From positions 8,762,001 to 8,826,000 of the forward strand of contig CM072343.1 of assembly GCA_036874045.1 (NCBI GenBank): a stretch of 64,000 nt of DNA. The letters are read 5' to 3'. Position 1 is the stretch's first letter. Each line of letters opens with the position of its first letter. The notes beneath the pieces were generated by a model that saw only the letters and a program-made list of their open reading frames with translations, had not been told where the DNA came from and searched no databases. The stretch comes from Cymodocea nodosa. Its lineage: Eukaryota > Streptophyta > Magnoliopsida > Alismatales > Cymodoceaceae. The position numbers were made by a program, and so were the translations under genes. This document shows positions 44,730 through 55,067 of the stretch, piece after piece.

Positions 44730-46267
44730 CGTCGTAGGTTGTAACAGTAATAAGCAGGAAATATTTTGTAGACTAAGGTTTACGAATAACCTAAGTGCCC
44801 ATGTAATAAGTGTTTAAATAGGGTTTTTAGGTGTATAACTCAACGTGTATAAGTCGGGTTTGGATTTCAAATGAGTATTGAATATAGTTTATTCAATCAA
44901 GGTGCCCGAAAAATTCCAATATAACTCGTTGAGTTAACTAACCTAACGAGTAAAACACTGTCTAGAGGTAGTTTTACACGTTACCTTATATAACATAATG
45001 TTCAGTTAGTACACTTAAAAAAAATTTCGGATGCTTTCAATTGAAACCTTCCAAAGACAACATACATGCTACACTTAACATTATCTTGAGAACATTGTAA
45101 ACTATTCTAACATTCTCTTCTTATGAATTTAAAATAGTTTGTTTGTCTTTCAAATTTTTTCATCAAGATCTTAAGAGGACTTTAATTTAGATTAACCAAG
45201 ATTTGTATTCTGAATTATATTAATCTATTTTGGACATTGTTAATCCTCTCCCTACAAATATACTTCTTATATATTCAATAACATACAAAATATACTTGTA
45301 TAACAATAGATGTTAAGTATAACTAGACTTTTAAATTTTCTTTTCAGAAACTTCCATTATCCTGAATTCATGAAAAATGATTTCCAGAATCAATTCCTAC
45401 TGTATATGAATCAAAACACAACTTTGAACTCAATATGATTAATTCAAGGAGAATAAAAGAATGTATCTCAAATAAACATTTTCAAAAGTACTAATGTTGA
45501 TTCAATAAATCAGTAGTCATATTGGTAGAAGCTATATTCGATTCAAAGATATCTGTAATTAATGAAACATTTTTTTTTTTTTAATAGTTAGTTTGAAAAG
45601 CTTGAATCATACAAGAGCTTTCTAATGTACCCATGTAATGAGCTTTCAGTCAACAATCCCAGATCTGATCAGGACCTTAGGTTGCCAAATTTAAAGAATC
45701 ATTTTTCAGGACAACAATCCTTACATACCTATCTGCTCAAGTATAAAAGGCTTGTGATCAAACTAATCAATAAACTCTCAAAGATTTTCACTTTGTAAGC
45801 ACAAAATATATGTATTCCATTAATACAAATGCAATAAAATACAAATCTCATACAATTTTTACTTCTATGATTTTACTGAAAATATGAATTAGTTTCAATA
45901 AGTTCATACTTTTGATTAACAGTTTAAGATGATTTACATATAAATTATTCTACAAGTTTAATCAATTAAGTCAAATTTATGCATGATCATATGCACTTTC
46001 CTCGATTCAAAGAAAACACTTGATCAAAATTTCAGAATTTCAGAAGTATTTAATGTTTTACATTTACACTTCCACTTAAAATCGTGAAAACCATTAAAAT
46101 TGATAACTTACTTAAAATCAATAAGATATTACTATGATTTTACAATAAATACTTAGTATCTTAAGTAGTAGTTTAGATATTACTTAGATATTTATGATAA
46201 GTATATAATATCTATGAGGTGAACAACATCATCAATAATATTTATCTTTTTGTGGAGTTTAAGTATT
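44730..46267 (-). promoter_or_regulatory. C1 spacer upstream of the extra ORF
   Basis: 1.5 kb non-coding. A palindrome AACTCGTTGAGTTAAC at 44923-44938 lies about 190 bp before the extra ORF. A TATTTAAAC-type word (sense; plus 44812-44820) lies about 85 bp before its ATG. Both are conserved in C1 copy 2, so an internal promoter is plausible but unproven. Confidence 0.45.
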
Positions 46268-49200
46268 TTACACATCACATAGCCTACAAATACCCAAATT
46301 TAATCTTGTGTTGCAGAATGTATCTTCATCTAGAGGTTTTGTAAATATATCAGCTAATTAATTTTTACTAGACACAAATTCTAATTTAATTTTTACTTTA
46401 ATTACGTTATCTCTTAGAAAATAATGTCTAACCACTATATGCTTTGCTCTAGAATGTAATACAGGATTTTTGGAAAGATTTATTGCAGAATTATTATCAC
46501 AATAAATCTCAGTTGTATCATAAGATAATCCAAAATCTTCTAAAGTTTTCCTTATCCATAGAATCTGAGTGCAATACAGTGCAACAACAACATATTCAGC
46601 TTCTGTAGTAGAAAGTGCTACATAATTTTGCTTTTTACTAAACCATGACACCAAATTATTTCCCAATAATTGACATGTGGCACTGGTACTCTTTCTATCA
46701 GATTTAGATCCTGTATAATCAACATCAGTATATCCTATAAGATCTATTGAACTATCCTTAGAATAATACAGTTCAAAATTTTTAGTTCCTTGTATATATC
46801 TAAAAATTATTTTAACTGCAATTGAGTGTGATTCTTTAGGATTAGATTGAAATCTAGCATAAACATACACAGCAAACATAATATCAGGTCTACTAGCAGT
46901 CAAATAAAGTAAAGAACCAATCATACTTCTGTATTTTCTTTGATCTATTGATTTTCCTATATCATCAATATCTAAATTTAAAGAAGTACTCATAGGAGTT
47001 CCTTAAATCCTTGTATCATTAAAATTAAATTTCTTAAGCATTTCATCTGCATATTTTTCCTGATTTAAAAATATACCTTTATCCATTTGCTTAATTTGAA
47101 GTCCTAGAAAATATGAAAGTTCTCCTATCATACTCATTTCAAACTGACTAGTCATCTCTTTAGAAAATATTTTTATCAGTTTATCAGAAGTTGCTCCAAA
47201 GATTATATCATCCACATATATTTGAACAACAATCTGATCTTTACCATCTCTCTTGATAAATAGAGTATGATCCACTTTTCCCATGATATAACCTTGTTCT
47301 ATTAAAAAAGTAGATAATCTTTCATATCATGATCTAGGTGCTTGCTTCAAAACATATAAGGCTTTCTTCAATTTATACACAAAGTCAGGATTTTTTATAT
47401 CTTCAAATCTAGGTGGTTATTTTACGTAGACTTCTTCATTAATTAAACCATTTAGAAATGCACTCTTTACATCCATTTGATATAATTTAAAATCCATATA
47501 ACAAGCATAGGCCAATAATATTCTATTACTTTCTAACCTAGCTACAGGAGCAAATGTTTCATCATAATCTAGTCCTTCTTCCTATGTATACCCTTGTGCA
47601 ACTAATCTAGCTTTGTTCCTTATAACTTGACTAGTCTCATTAGTTTTGTTTCTAAAGATCCACTTTGTACCTATTATGGACTGATCTTTTGGTGGAGAGA
47701 CTAATTCCCAAACATCATTTCTAATGAATTGATTTAGTTCTTCTTGCATTGCCACTATCCAATTTTCATCAGATAATGCTTCTTCTATATTCCTTGGTTC
47801 CACCATAGAAACAAACATACACATACTATTTAAATTTACTGAAGCTCTAGTTTTAACTCCCTCATTAATATTACCAATGACTTGAGTAATGGGATGTGAT
47901 GAAGAATAATGCCAATTTCTCTGATTTTCCTTAATATTCTCATCAACATCTGAAGATCCATTACTTTCATCATTAGTTTGATCATTTAAGTTCATATTTT
48001 TGATTTTCTCAGATAAATCTTCAATCTCTCTATTGATCTCTAACTCTTTTGGAAAATTGATCATATCATCATTATCAACTTTAGATTTAGATTCTCTAAA
48101 AGAATTTTCATTGAAGCTTACATGGAGGGTTTCTTCAATAGTCCTAAAAGTTTTGTTATATACTCTATAGGCTTTACTTCTAGTAGAGTAACCTACAAAA
48201 ATTCCTTCATCTACTTTGGCTTGAAATTTATCCCTTTTATCCTTAGTATTAAGAATAAAACACTTACAGCCAAATGGTTTCATATAGGAAATTTTTGGAA
48301 CCCTATTAAACATAATTTCAAAAGGAGTTTTATTAACACGAGGTCTTAAGTGACTTCTGTTAATAACATAACAAGCTGTATTCACTACTTCAGCCCAAAG
48401 ATTTTAAGGTAACTTATGTTCATTCAACATAGTTTTGGCCATTTCTTGAAGTGATCTATTCTTTCTCTCAACAATACCATTTTGAGACGGTGCTCTTGGA
48501 AAAGAAAATCTATGATCAATGCCATGCTCATTACAATAATTATCCATTTGATCATTATCAAATTTCGTACCATGATTACTCCTAAGTTTTTGAAGAAAGA
48601 CATTTTGTTCATTTTGAACCAAATTGCAAAACATTTTAAACTTTTCAAAAACTTCTATCTTAGATGCTAGAAAGTATACCCAAGTGTATCTAAAGAAGTC
48701 ATCTACTAAAACAAATACATACCATTTACCACCAAGACTCATGATTCTTGTTGGTCTAAATAGATCCATATGTATAAGTTCTAAGACTATCTTGCTTGAA
48801 ATATCAGTTTTGGATTTAAAAGAGTTTTTGTGAAGTTTACCTAACTCACATGCATCACACATAAAGTCTTTTGAGTATTTAATCTTTGGTAAACCTCTCA
48901 CTAAATGTTTTCTAGATAGTTTATGTAATAGTTTCATATTTATATGCCCTATCCTTCTCTACCACAGATATGCGTCACTAGTTTCAACTAGTAAACATGA
49001 ATTTAAATCAACTGCACCAGAAGGTAAAGATAAAATATATACATAACCTTTTCTTTTAGCAATAAACTTAATTTCATCTGTATTTTTATCAATAATTTTT
49101 CATACATTATCTTCAAACACTACATAATATCCATTCTCAGTTAGTTTTATAACACTCAACAAATTAAATCCTAGGTTTTCTACATATAGTACATTCGAAA

Positions 49201-49370
49201 TAACACAAGTCGGAGTTATTTGAACATTACCCATACCTATGATTTTATCCTTGCTTTTGTTTCAAAATGTTACACTTCCTTTCATGGTATTTGTAAAATT
49301 TTGTAGTATACTTTTTTGTCCGGTCATGTGACTTGATGCTCCATTGTCTAAGATCCATTTTGATGTTGTT
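46268..49370 (-). pseudogene. C1 copy 3 pol: protease, integrase, RT, RNase H
   Basis: Sense order: protease active site in WILDNGASSHMTG (about 49330-49365; DNG rather than DSG), integrase zinc region with CDACELGK, first Asp in LIHMDLF, second Asp replaced by Asn in LRSNHGTKFDN, Glu in NGIVERKNR, RT with QMDVKSAFLNG and YVDDIIFG (about 47207-47218), RNase H with LSTTEAEY and YCDNNSAINLS, ending at TAA 46268. At least ten stops or frame changes interrupt it. C1 copy 2 retains Asp at the mutated site. This is a dead polyprotein. Confidence 0.88.
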
Positions 49371-51641
49371 TTCTCCTGCAAAACAAATTAAGAAAAACTT
49401 TTTCTTGGTACCCAATGTTGTTGAGGACCAAGTTCATTAAACATATATTTCTTCTTTTTGTTTAAAAATAGTTTAACATTTTCATTTACATTCTTATTAG
49501 TTGTAAGTACTATTGATTTATCATTAGTATCATACTTATAGCATTATTGCTCTTATAATCATTCTTTTTGTTTTCAGATGTAGTATAACCAAGACCAAAT
49601 TGATTTTTATCAGATGTTAATTTATTTTGGTCATGCTCATACATTTCAGTAAGTTCGTGCCAAGATTTTGTACATGTATTTGAATTTTCAGTACATACAA
49701 AATCTTTTTTTGCACAAGAATTTTCAGATTTATCACATGTAGAATGAGTAATTGGTCTAACACTAGTGTTTTGAATTACATGCTCAGGTTTCTAAATTTT
49801 CAGTTTACTACAATTGTTTGAAATTTTAGAAACATTAGAAACTGAATTTCCAGAACAAGAAACAAGATTTTTAGAAACATTAATAGTCATGTTAGAAGTA
49901 CATTTAGACAAATCACATTGATTTATATTATTACTGCATGATTCATCCCTTGAAGTACCTACTTCTACATATTTATTACCTTGTTTCATGATAAAAGGAA
50001 TTTTAGTCTTAAATTTACTTGAGCTGCAACTAATAAATCCTTTATTGGCTTGAGATTTAGGATATTCAGGATAATCAAATCCTAAGCCAAATTTATATGA
50101 CACCGCAGGGGTACTAGTTAGTTTGTTTAACTTAGTTTGACTTAAATTCCATTTCTCAATGGTAGAATTTAAATCTAGCTATCTCATTTTTAATTTATCA
50201 ATCTCTAATTCGAGATCATTTATATTTTTTCTCAACATTTCATTTTCAAATTCTATCTTTAATTTTTCAGCATTTGTATTTTGTATTTGTTCATGCAAGA
50301 CACATTCATTAAATCTAAATTTATGCAAATCTCTAGCATGATTTTCATTATCACATTTAAACTTTTCTAAAGTAGTAGACAGGAAACAATTTTCTTCTTC
50401 CACAATGGATAGAGAGTTTCTATTATTCTTATTTTCCAATTTACAAACTTTAAGTTTTTGTAATAATGCATGATAAGCACATAATAATTCATCAAAGTTA
50501 AAATCTGAATAACTTTCAAGATCAGATATTACCTTAGACTCATCTGCCATGAAGCACAAATGAGCAACGTCTTGTAACTCTGGTTCTCCTTTTGAATGTG
50601 AAGATTTTGATGATGATTCCTTAGATTCAAACTCTTTAGACATGTCATCCCAAGTGACCTTCGAAGCCTTTTTCTTATAAAACTTTTTTTGAGTTTTCTA
50701 AGCCGTCTTCTTTTGATTTGTCCTATTATGCTTTTCATTTTTCCTTATAGGACAATCTGGAGAAAGATGTCCAGGTCTCTTACAGTTGTAACATACATAC
50801 TTTCTAGATGAAGAATTCTTGTCATTCAGTGATTTTGACGTTGAGGGTTTGTCAACTTTATTCCTTTGTTGTTTCCTAGCTTTCCATGCTTTCTTAAATT
50901 TCCTAGTCAGCAAGATCAAATCCTCGTCAAAATCAGTAGATATATCAGAATCTAAATTAATTTTGAAGGCTATTTCTTTCTTCATTTTTAGTTTGTTGTG
51001 ACTTAGTGATTCATTTAATTGAACTTCATAAGCAGTTAAGTTTCCTATTAGTTCATTCATGGTATAAACATTTAAATCTCGTGATTCCTCAATTGATGTT
51101 ACTTTCTGAGACCATTTAGAACTTAGGGATCTAAGAATTTTCCTCACCAAATCCTTTTGTTCAAAAATTTTCCTAAGCATTTTAAAGAGTTTATGATATC
51201 AAGAAATTTGGAAAACATCTCAGAAGTACTTTCGTCTTCATGCATCTTAAAGAGTTCATACTTATGAATTAACATGTTTATCTTAGTCTCTTTAACTTGA
51301 GAAGTACCTTTATATGAAACTTCTAATGCATGCCACACCTCATAAGCAGATTTATATGCCGACACTTTACTGAACTGTTCATAACTCAATGCACAAAATA
51401 GAATATTTAAGCCCTTAGCATTTAGAGTTTCATTTTCTTTTTCAGTAATTGTCTAAGTATTATAAGGGGTAGATAACAGAGTATATGATTTAGAAATCAT
51501 GAACCACAACTTATGATCTATACTTTGAAGAAAAACTGTCATCCTATATTTCCAATATTCAAAATGTATTCCATCAAATAAAGGAGGACGATTAAGATTT
51601 TGGCCTTCATATAAAGAAAAATTACCATTTCCAGTAGTCAT
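49371..51641 (-). pseudogene. C1 copy 3 gag region
   Basis: Starts MTTGNGNFSLYEGQ. It carries a copia-type gag (UBN2/DUF4219-like) with FDGIHFEYWKYRMTVFLQ and YEVWHALEVSYKG, a frame break near 51180-51240, a KSLNDKNSSS linker and a CX2CX4HX4C zinc knuckle (CYNCKRPGHLSPDC, 50752-50793). A long Lys/Glu-rich and coiled-coil-like extension runs to the MSYKFGLGFDYPEYP segment before protease. A stop after STPYNT and others at about 50700 and 50177 interrupt it. Start chosen as the first ATG about 185 bp inside the PBS. Confidence 0.85.
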
Positions 51642-51826
51642 CTTACCTTAGATTTTTCAACCTATTTGATTTTAAACAGTCTAAAACTTTAAAATAACTT
51701 GAGCCTTAAATCAAGAAAGTTAAACGTATGCTCATATATTAATTTCTGTATAAAAACAAGGAAGACAGAATAAGCAATGATATTAAATAAGTTGGTATTG
51801 ATTTTATATCAAAGATTATTAACAAA

Positions 51827-51838
51827 GCTCTGATACCA
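51827..51838 (-). other. C1 primer binding site (initiator tRNA-Met)
   Basis: The minus strand reads TGGTATCAGAGC, two bases inside the 5' LTR. Confidence 0.95.
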
Positions 51839-51840
51839 CT

Positions 51841-53365
51841 TGTAGGATCGTATGGCTACACAAGAGGGGGGGAATTGTGTTTTTTAATATTTTCGAATAT
51901 AATTGAAACTTTAAAACTCAAAAACTAGTCAAGACACTATTTTCATAAAATCATTTTTATTCAAGGTTTTAATTACAATATACAGTCCAATTCTCCTTAG
52001 AAATTGTAGATGCAATTATATATCGATACCATGTTTCATCTATACAATTTCATAACTACAAACAGAAAAAACTAATTTGCGGAATTTAAAACATTTCTCC
52101 CTATTTGAGATCTTTCTTCTTCTTCTTTCTTTCTTCTTTAGCAATTCTTCAGGGACGAATATCTTGTCTTTCTCTACTTCACCGAATTTGCTTTCTTCTC
52201 ATACTTTAAATCTTTAGTAACATAAATCTAACATTTTCTACTTCACTAAATTTTCTTCCACTTGATACTCTAAATCTTCAGTGACATATATCTTACCTTT
52301 TTCTACTTCACTGAATTTTCTTCCACCTGAGAGCTTTTCCCCAAAGAAGTGTTTTTGATCCCTGAAAGGATTTTTCTTTTGGTGTGTAGGGATAACTGAT
52401 CAACGAGAATTCTATGCCTTTTATACTATATCTTCATTTCATGCATATCCTCCATGTTTAATCACTATCAGTCTTCCACTTCTTCACATCTTTTCTTTTT
52501 CCTTCACCAAAATACACACGTTCTGACCTACGTTTACATTTTGAATTTTCTTTAATTATCAATCCTAGATCTCTGAAAAATTTCCTGCAAAATAAACTTT
52601 CTCGTCTAAAATTTTTCATCAAGTATAATAAAAAGTTGTTACTTTAATGTTAACTAAACGAGTAACACAAGTATATATATAACTTAATGTTTCTAACTTA
52701 ACGAGTTCCTCATGTGCCAACTCACGTGACAAGTACTGTAACTAACTCAATGAACTATCTTCGTGGTGTTACAGATAACTCAACGAACTATCTCCATTGT
52801 GTTACGATAACTCAACAAACCAGCAATAAACAAATGTTTTTATAATAAGAATTTTACCACATACAAAAATAACAACTTAAGTTTATAACGCTAACCTAAC
52901 GTGTTTCCTTAGTGTTCAATATAGCAACTCAATGCGTTTAGTTATGTTAACTTAACGAGTTAAACATGTGCACCTCACGAGATACAACATAACATTCGTA
53001 ACTTATAATTTCCCCACGTGTACAATACTAACTTAACGAGTTCGTCTCTTCTTTTACTCACTAACTCAACGAGTTCTCACGTGACCTATTTTAACCTTTA
53101 AGCCTCTAACTTAACGAGTTCTCACGTGATCTCTATACGAACAAAACACATGTTAACTTAATGTTTAGTTAAATGAGAAATTAATGCAACGAAATGACTA
53201 GTTATTAACTTAGTATAATTTCAGATCCAATACAGACAATTATTTATATCAGTAAGCTTTTTCTGTATTAATTGATGATTTTAATTTCTTTTCACAAGCA
53301 ATAGTAATTGAGCAAATATGATTATTTTTCATTTAGTACACATCATCAAAACAAAATACTCAACA
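51841..53365 (-). repeat. C1 copy 3 5' LTR
   Basis: 1525 bp. TATA complement CTTTTATA at 52418-52425, conserved in the other C1 LTRs (40938; plus-strand copy 63842). Shorter than the 3' LTR by about 140 bp because of several indels. Confidence 0.92.
52418..52425 (-). promoter_or_regulatory. C1 LTR TATA box
   Basis: TATAAAAG on the sense strand, followed by GCATAGAATTCTC; identical in three C1 LTRs in the window. Confidence 0.65.
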
Positions 53366-53370
53366 GTAAT

Positions 53371-53479
53371 GAAAATCTAGAAGATGTATGTATAACATTA
53401 AGATCTGGAACTGATATACCATTAAGAATTCAAAACGAAAATAATATGAAGGTAGATAATAACAAAACATGACAACAAA
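53371..53479 (+). pseudogene. G2 5' ORF remnant carrying TLRSG
   Basis: Resumes the G2 5' ORF after the C1 insertion. It encodes NLEDVCITLRSGTDIPLR, which includes the TLRSG motif that lies between gag and protease in Athila/Tat polyproteins. A stop follows near 53470, then a deletion joins it to integrase. Confidence 0.7.
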
Positions 53480-54388
53480 GTGTGGGGAATGGATTTTATG
53501 GGTTCATTTCCTATGTCTAATCAATTTAATTATATATTGTTGGGGGTGGATTATATATCTAAATGGATAGAAGCAATTCTTACAAAAACTAATGACAACA
53601 AAGTGGTAATACATTTTATAAGAACCAATATAATTGCCAGATTTGGAATACCTAAAGCTATTATTAGTGATAGAGGAGCTCATTTCTGTAATAGAAGTTT
53701 TGAAGCCTTAATAAAGAAATATGGAGTAAACCACAAAATTGCAACATCATATCATCCACAAACAAGTGGACAAGTAGAAAGTGCAAACAAGCAAATTAAG
53801 TTAATCTTAGAAAAAGTAGTAAATCCTACTAGAACAGATTGGGCTAATAGATTGATAGATGCACTTTGGGCTTATAGAACTACTTATAAGACAAGCTTAG
53901 GTATGTCACCTTTTAGGCTAGTATATGAAAAAAGTTGTCATTTACTAGCTGAAATGGAACATAAAGCTTATTAGGCATTAAAAACTCCGAACACTAATTT
54001 AAATCAAGCTGTTGAGAATAGAAAAATACAATTGATTGAATTAGAAGAATTTAGGAATGAAGCTTATTCGAAAACTGTAAGAGAAAAAGAGAAAATGAAG
54101 TTTTGGCATGATAGGAAAATTATTCCAAAAACCTTTGAAATAGGACAAGAAGTATATCTTTACATAACTAGACTCCATAACCATCCAGGAAAATTAAGAT
54201 CTAGATGGGCAGGACCTTACATAATTCAAAATATTTATCCCTATGGAGCTATTGAAATTGAAAATCCTAAAAATCAGAATATATTTAAAGTAAATGGACA
54301 AAGACTTAGACCTATTTTGAAAATACCAAAAAGTTCTTTTGGAATTATAGAAGAAGTAAAAGTAGAGGACTACTTGAGCTTTACTTAG
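53480..54388 (+). pseudogene. G2 integrase (plus copy)
   Basis: A near-complete integrase catalytic core: first Asp in WGMDFMG, second in IISDRGAHFC, Glu in TSGQVESANK, then [19 protein letters not shown] and a C-terminal domain (KLRSRWAGPYI, VNGQRLRPIL) ending DYLSFT. One TAG at about 53972 interrupts it; the minus copy has TGG (AYWALK) there. The N-terminal zinc domain is missing because a deletion joins the 5' ORF remnant to WGMDF. No chromodomain is seen, consistent with the Athila/Tat clade. Confidence 0.88.
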
Positions 54389-55067
54389 TAAGAAATTTTC
54401 TAAATATATATATATATATAAAAAAACTTATTTAAAACATAGTCACGGTTCAACCGAAAGGAATTATCGATTTTATCGAAACATATTTTAAAAGAAAAAA
54501 ATCGTTGCGATTCAACCGACAGGATTCATCGGTCTGACCGAAACACAAAAACATAAAAATATAAAAAAATCTATATATTATATTTAGTTTAATGTCGATG
54601 TTACCGAAGTATAGTATTAGTTCAACCGATAAAGAAAAAAAAGAAAAAATTTTAAAATGTTGAAAAATTAAGAATCGGTTAGACCGATAATTCTTTGGTC
54701 TTGACCGAGGTACAAAGTATTATTATATATATTTTTGTTAGATATAACTTTACGGAAAGTCCGTTGAGTTACACTTAACTCAACGAACTTACTCCGTTGA
54801 GTCTAAGATAAGTTAACGAACTTACCCCGTTGAGTTAACTATAACTCAACGGAGTACTGTAGTTAAGTTCACGAACTTAGTTCGTGGAGTTAACCGTAAT
54901 TCCATAGATGAGAGAGTGAGAGTTTGTATGGGAAATGACCCGATTACTCGCCTAAACTTAGGGCTTATTTATACTAAACTTAGGGTTTGGAGGCATTATC
55001 CACAGAATCATTTAGAACTTAGACCAGTGGAGATCAAAGCGATTTTGTTCCATTGCGTAACTCCATG
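54389..55067 (+). promoter_or_regulatory. G2 intergenic region between integrase and extra ORF (plus copy)
   Basis: Inverted AACCGA/TCGGTT words fill 54440-54715. Five GTTGAGTTA/TAACTCAACG palindromes fill 54751-54910. A TATTTATAC word at 54966-54974 lies about 95 bp before the extra ORF ATG (55068). The arrangement matches 29727-30278. Confidence 0.5.

Larger units (their letters stand above)
40289..53365 (-). mobile_element. C1 copy 3: full-length Sirevirus-like Ty1/copia element
   Basis: A 13,077-bp element with both LTRs (TGTAGGATCG...CTCAACA on plus), a perfect GTAAT duplication (40284-40288 and 53366-53370), PBS TGGTATCAGAGC, gag, pol and an extra ORF between RNase H and the 3' LTR. 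Two polypurine tracts are present. Large size, an extra 3' ORF, a repeated PPT of the AAAAAGGGGGAGA type and RT sequence fit the Sirevirus lineage. Gag and pol carry many stops, so it is inactive. Confidence 0.94.
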
